Shown in pieces: positions 57,664 to 57,696 of a stretch of 57,696 nucleotides of DNA (within the stretch, counting starts at the first letter, position 1; each line of letters begins with the position of its first letter). Location: contig JAQGDQ010001169.1 in NCBI GenBank assembly GCA_030141605.1, forward strand, positions 1-57,696, in the 5' to 3' direction. The translations under genes were made by a program, and so were the position numbers. Under the pieces are notes generated by a model. It had not been told where the DNA came from, did not search any database, and was given only the letters and a program-made list of their open reading frames with translations. Source of the stretch: Tubiluchus corallicola (lineage: Eukaryota; Priapulida; Priapulimorpha; Priapulimorphida; Tubiluchidae).

Positions 57664-57696
57664 ATAAATAAAAGATTATTATTATATTATTATTAT
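57664..57696 (+). repeat. ATT-repeat tail of the LINE
   Basis: AATAAAAG followed by ATTATTATTATATTATTATT reaching the last base. The window cuts it, so the target duplication cannot be seen. Confidence 0.85.

Larger units (their letters stand above)
52917..57696 (+). mobile_element. CR1/L2-type LINE retrotransposon, nearly intact
   Basis: Contains in order a 5' leader (52917-53240), ORF1, a PHD-type zinc finger, apurinic-like endonuclease and reverse transcriptase, a 3' UTR, a terminal hairpin and an ATT-repeat tail that runs to the window end. The short tandem 3' tail in place of poly(A), together with the hairpin, places it with the CR1/L2 group. It starts immediately at the edge of the large inverted repeat. 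The 5' boundary is inferred from the end of that repeat. Confidence 0.88.

Overview
The window is AT-rich metazoan DNA: intron-containing genes with GT-AG introns, a neuropeptide-type GPCR, CR1/L2-type LINEs, tRNA- and 5S-derived SINEs, many MITE-like DNA transposons and minisatellites. The introns (0.2 to 3.1 kb) and the repeat content suggest an invertebrate or basal deuterostome. I cannot name the species from sequence alone.

1 to 23.2 kb, plus strand: 18 consecutive exons of one gene, a clear RIC1 (KIAA1432 family) homologue. RIC1 forms the RIC1-RGP1 guanine nucleotide exchange factor for RAB6 at the Golgi. The exons join in phase into about 748 codons, from the end of the WD40 region through most of the RIC1 domain. 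The 5' exons lie before the window. The C-terminal exons were not found. The introns hold a 45-bp minisatellite of 2.3 kb, hairpin arrays, hAT-like and TTAA-flanked MITEs, LINE 3' relics and microsatellites. The most unusual point is at 10.03 to 10.98 kb, where a 96-bp unit carrying the end of a coding exon plus its splice donor is repeated about ten times in frame.

23.2 to 32.7 kb: no recognisable gene. It holds a 33-bp minisatellite, a 5S rRNA-derived SINE with perfect 10-bp target duplications, a 0.1-kb tandem array, a tRNA-type SINE fragment and an LTR-like repeat. 32.7 to 34.1 kb, minus strand: an uninterrupted coding region for a class A GPCR resembling FMRFamide-type peptide receptors.

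34.1 to 44.8 kb: repeats only, namely 87-bp and 61-bp tandem arrays, two TTAA-flanked MITEs, an LTR-like repeat, a TTTA microsatellite and a SINE with a tRNA-Ser-like head.

44.8 to 52.9 kb: a large inverted repeat with two diverged arms of about 2.6 kb and a 2.9-kb centre. The arms contain nested TE fragments, including a tRNA-derived SINE and the decayed C-terminus of a retroelement protein. 52.9 kb to the window end: a nearly intact CR1/L2-type LINE with ORF1, a PHD finger, endonuclease, reverse transcriptase, a 3' hairpin and an ATT-repeat tail. Its ORF2 is split by one -1 frame change.
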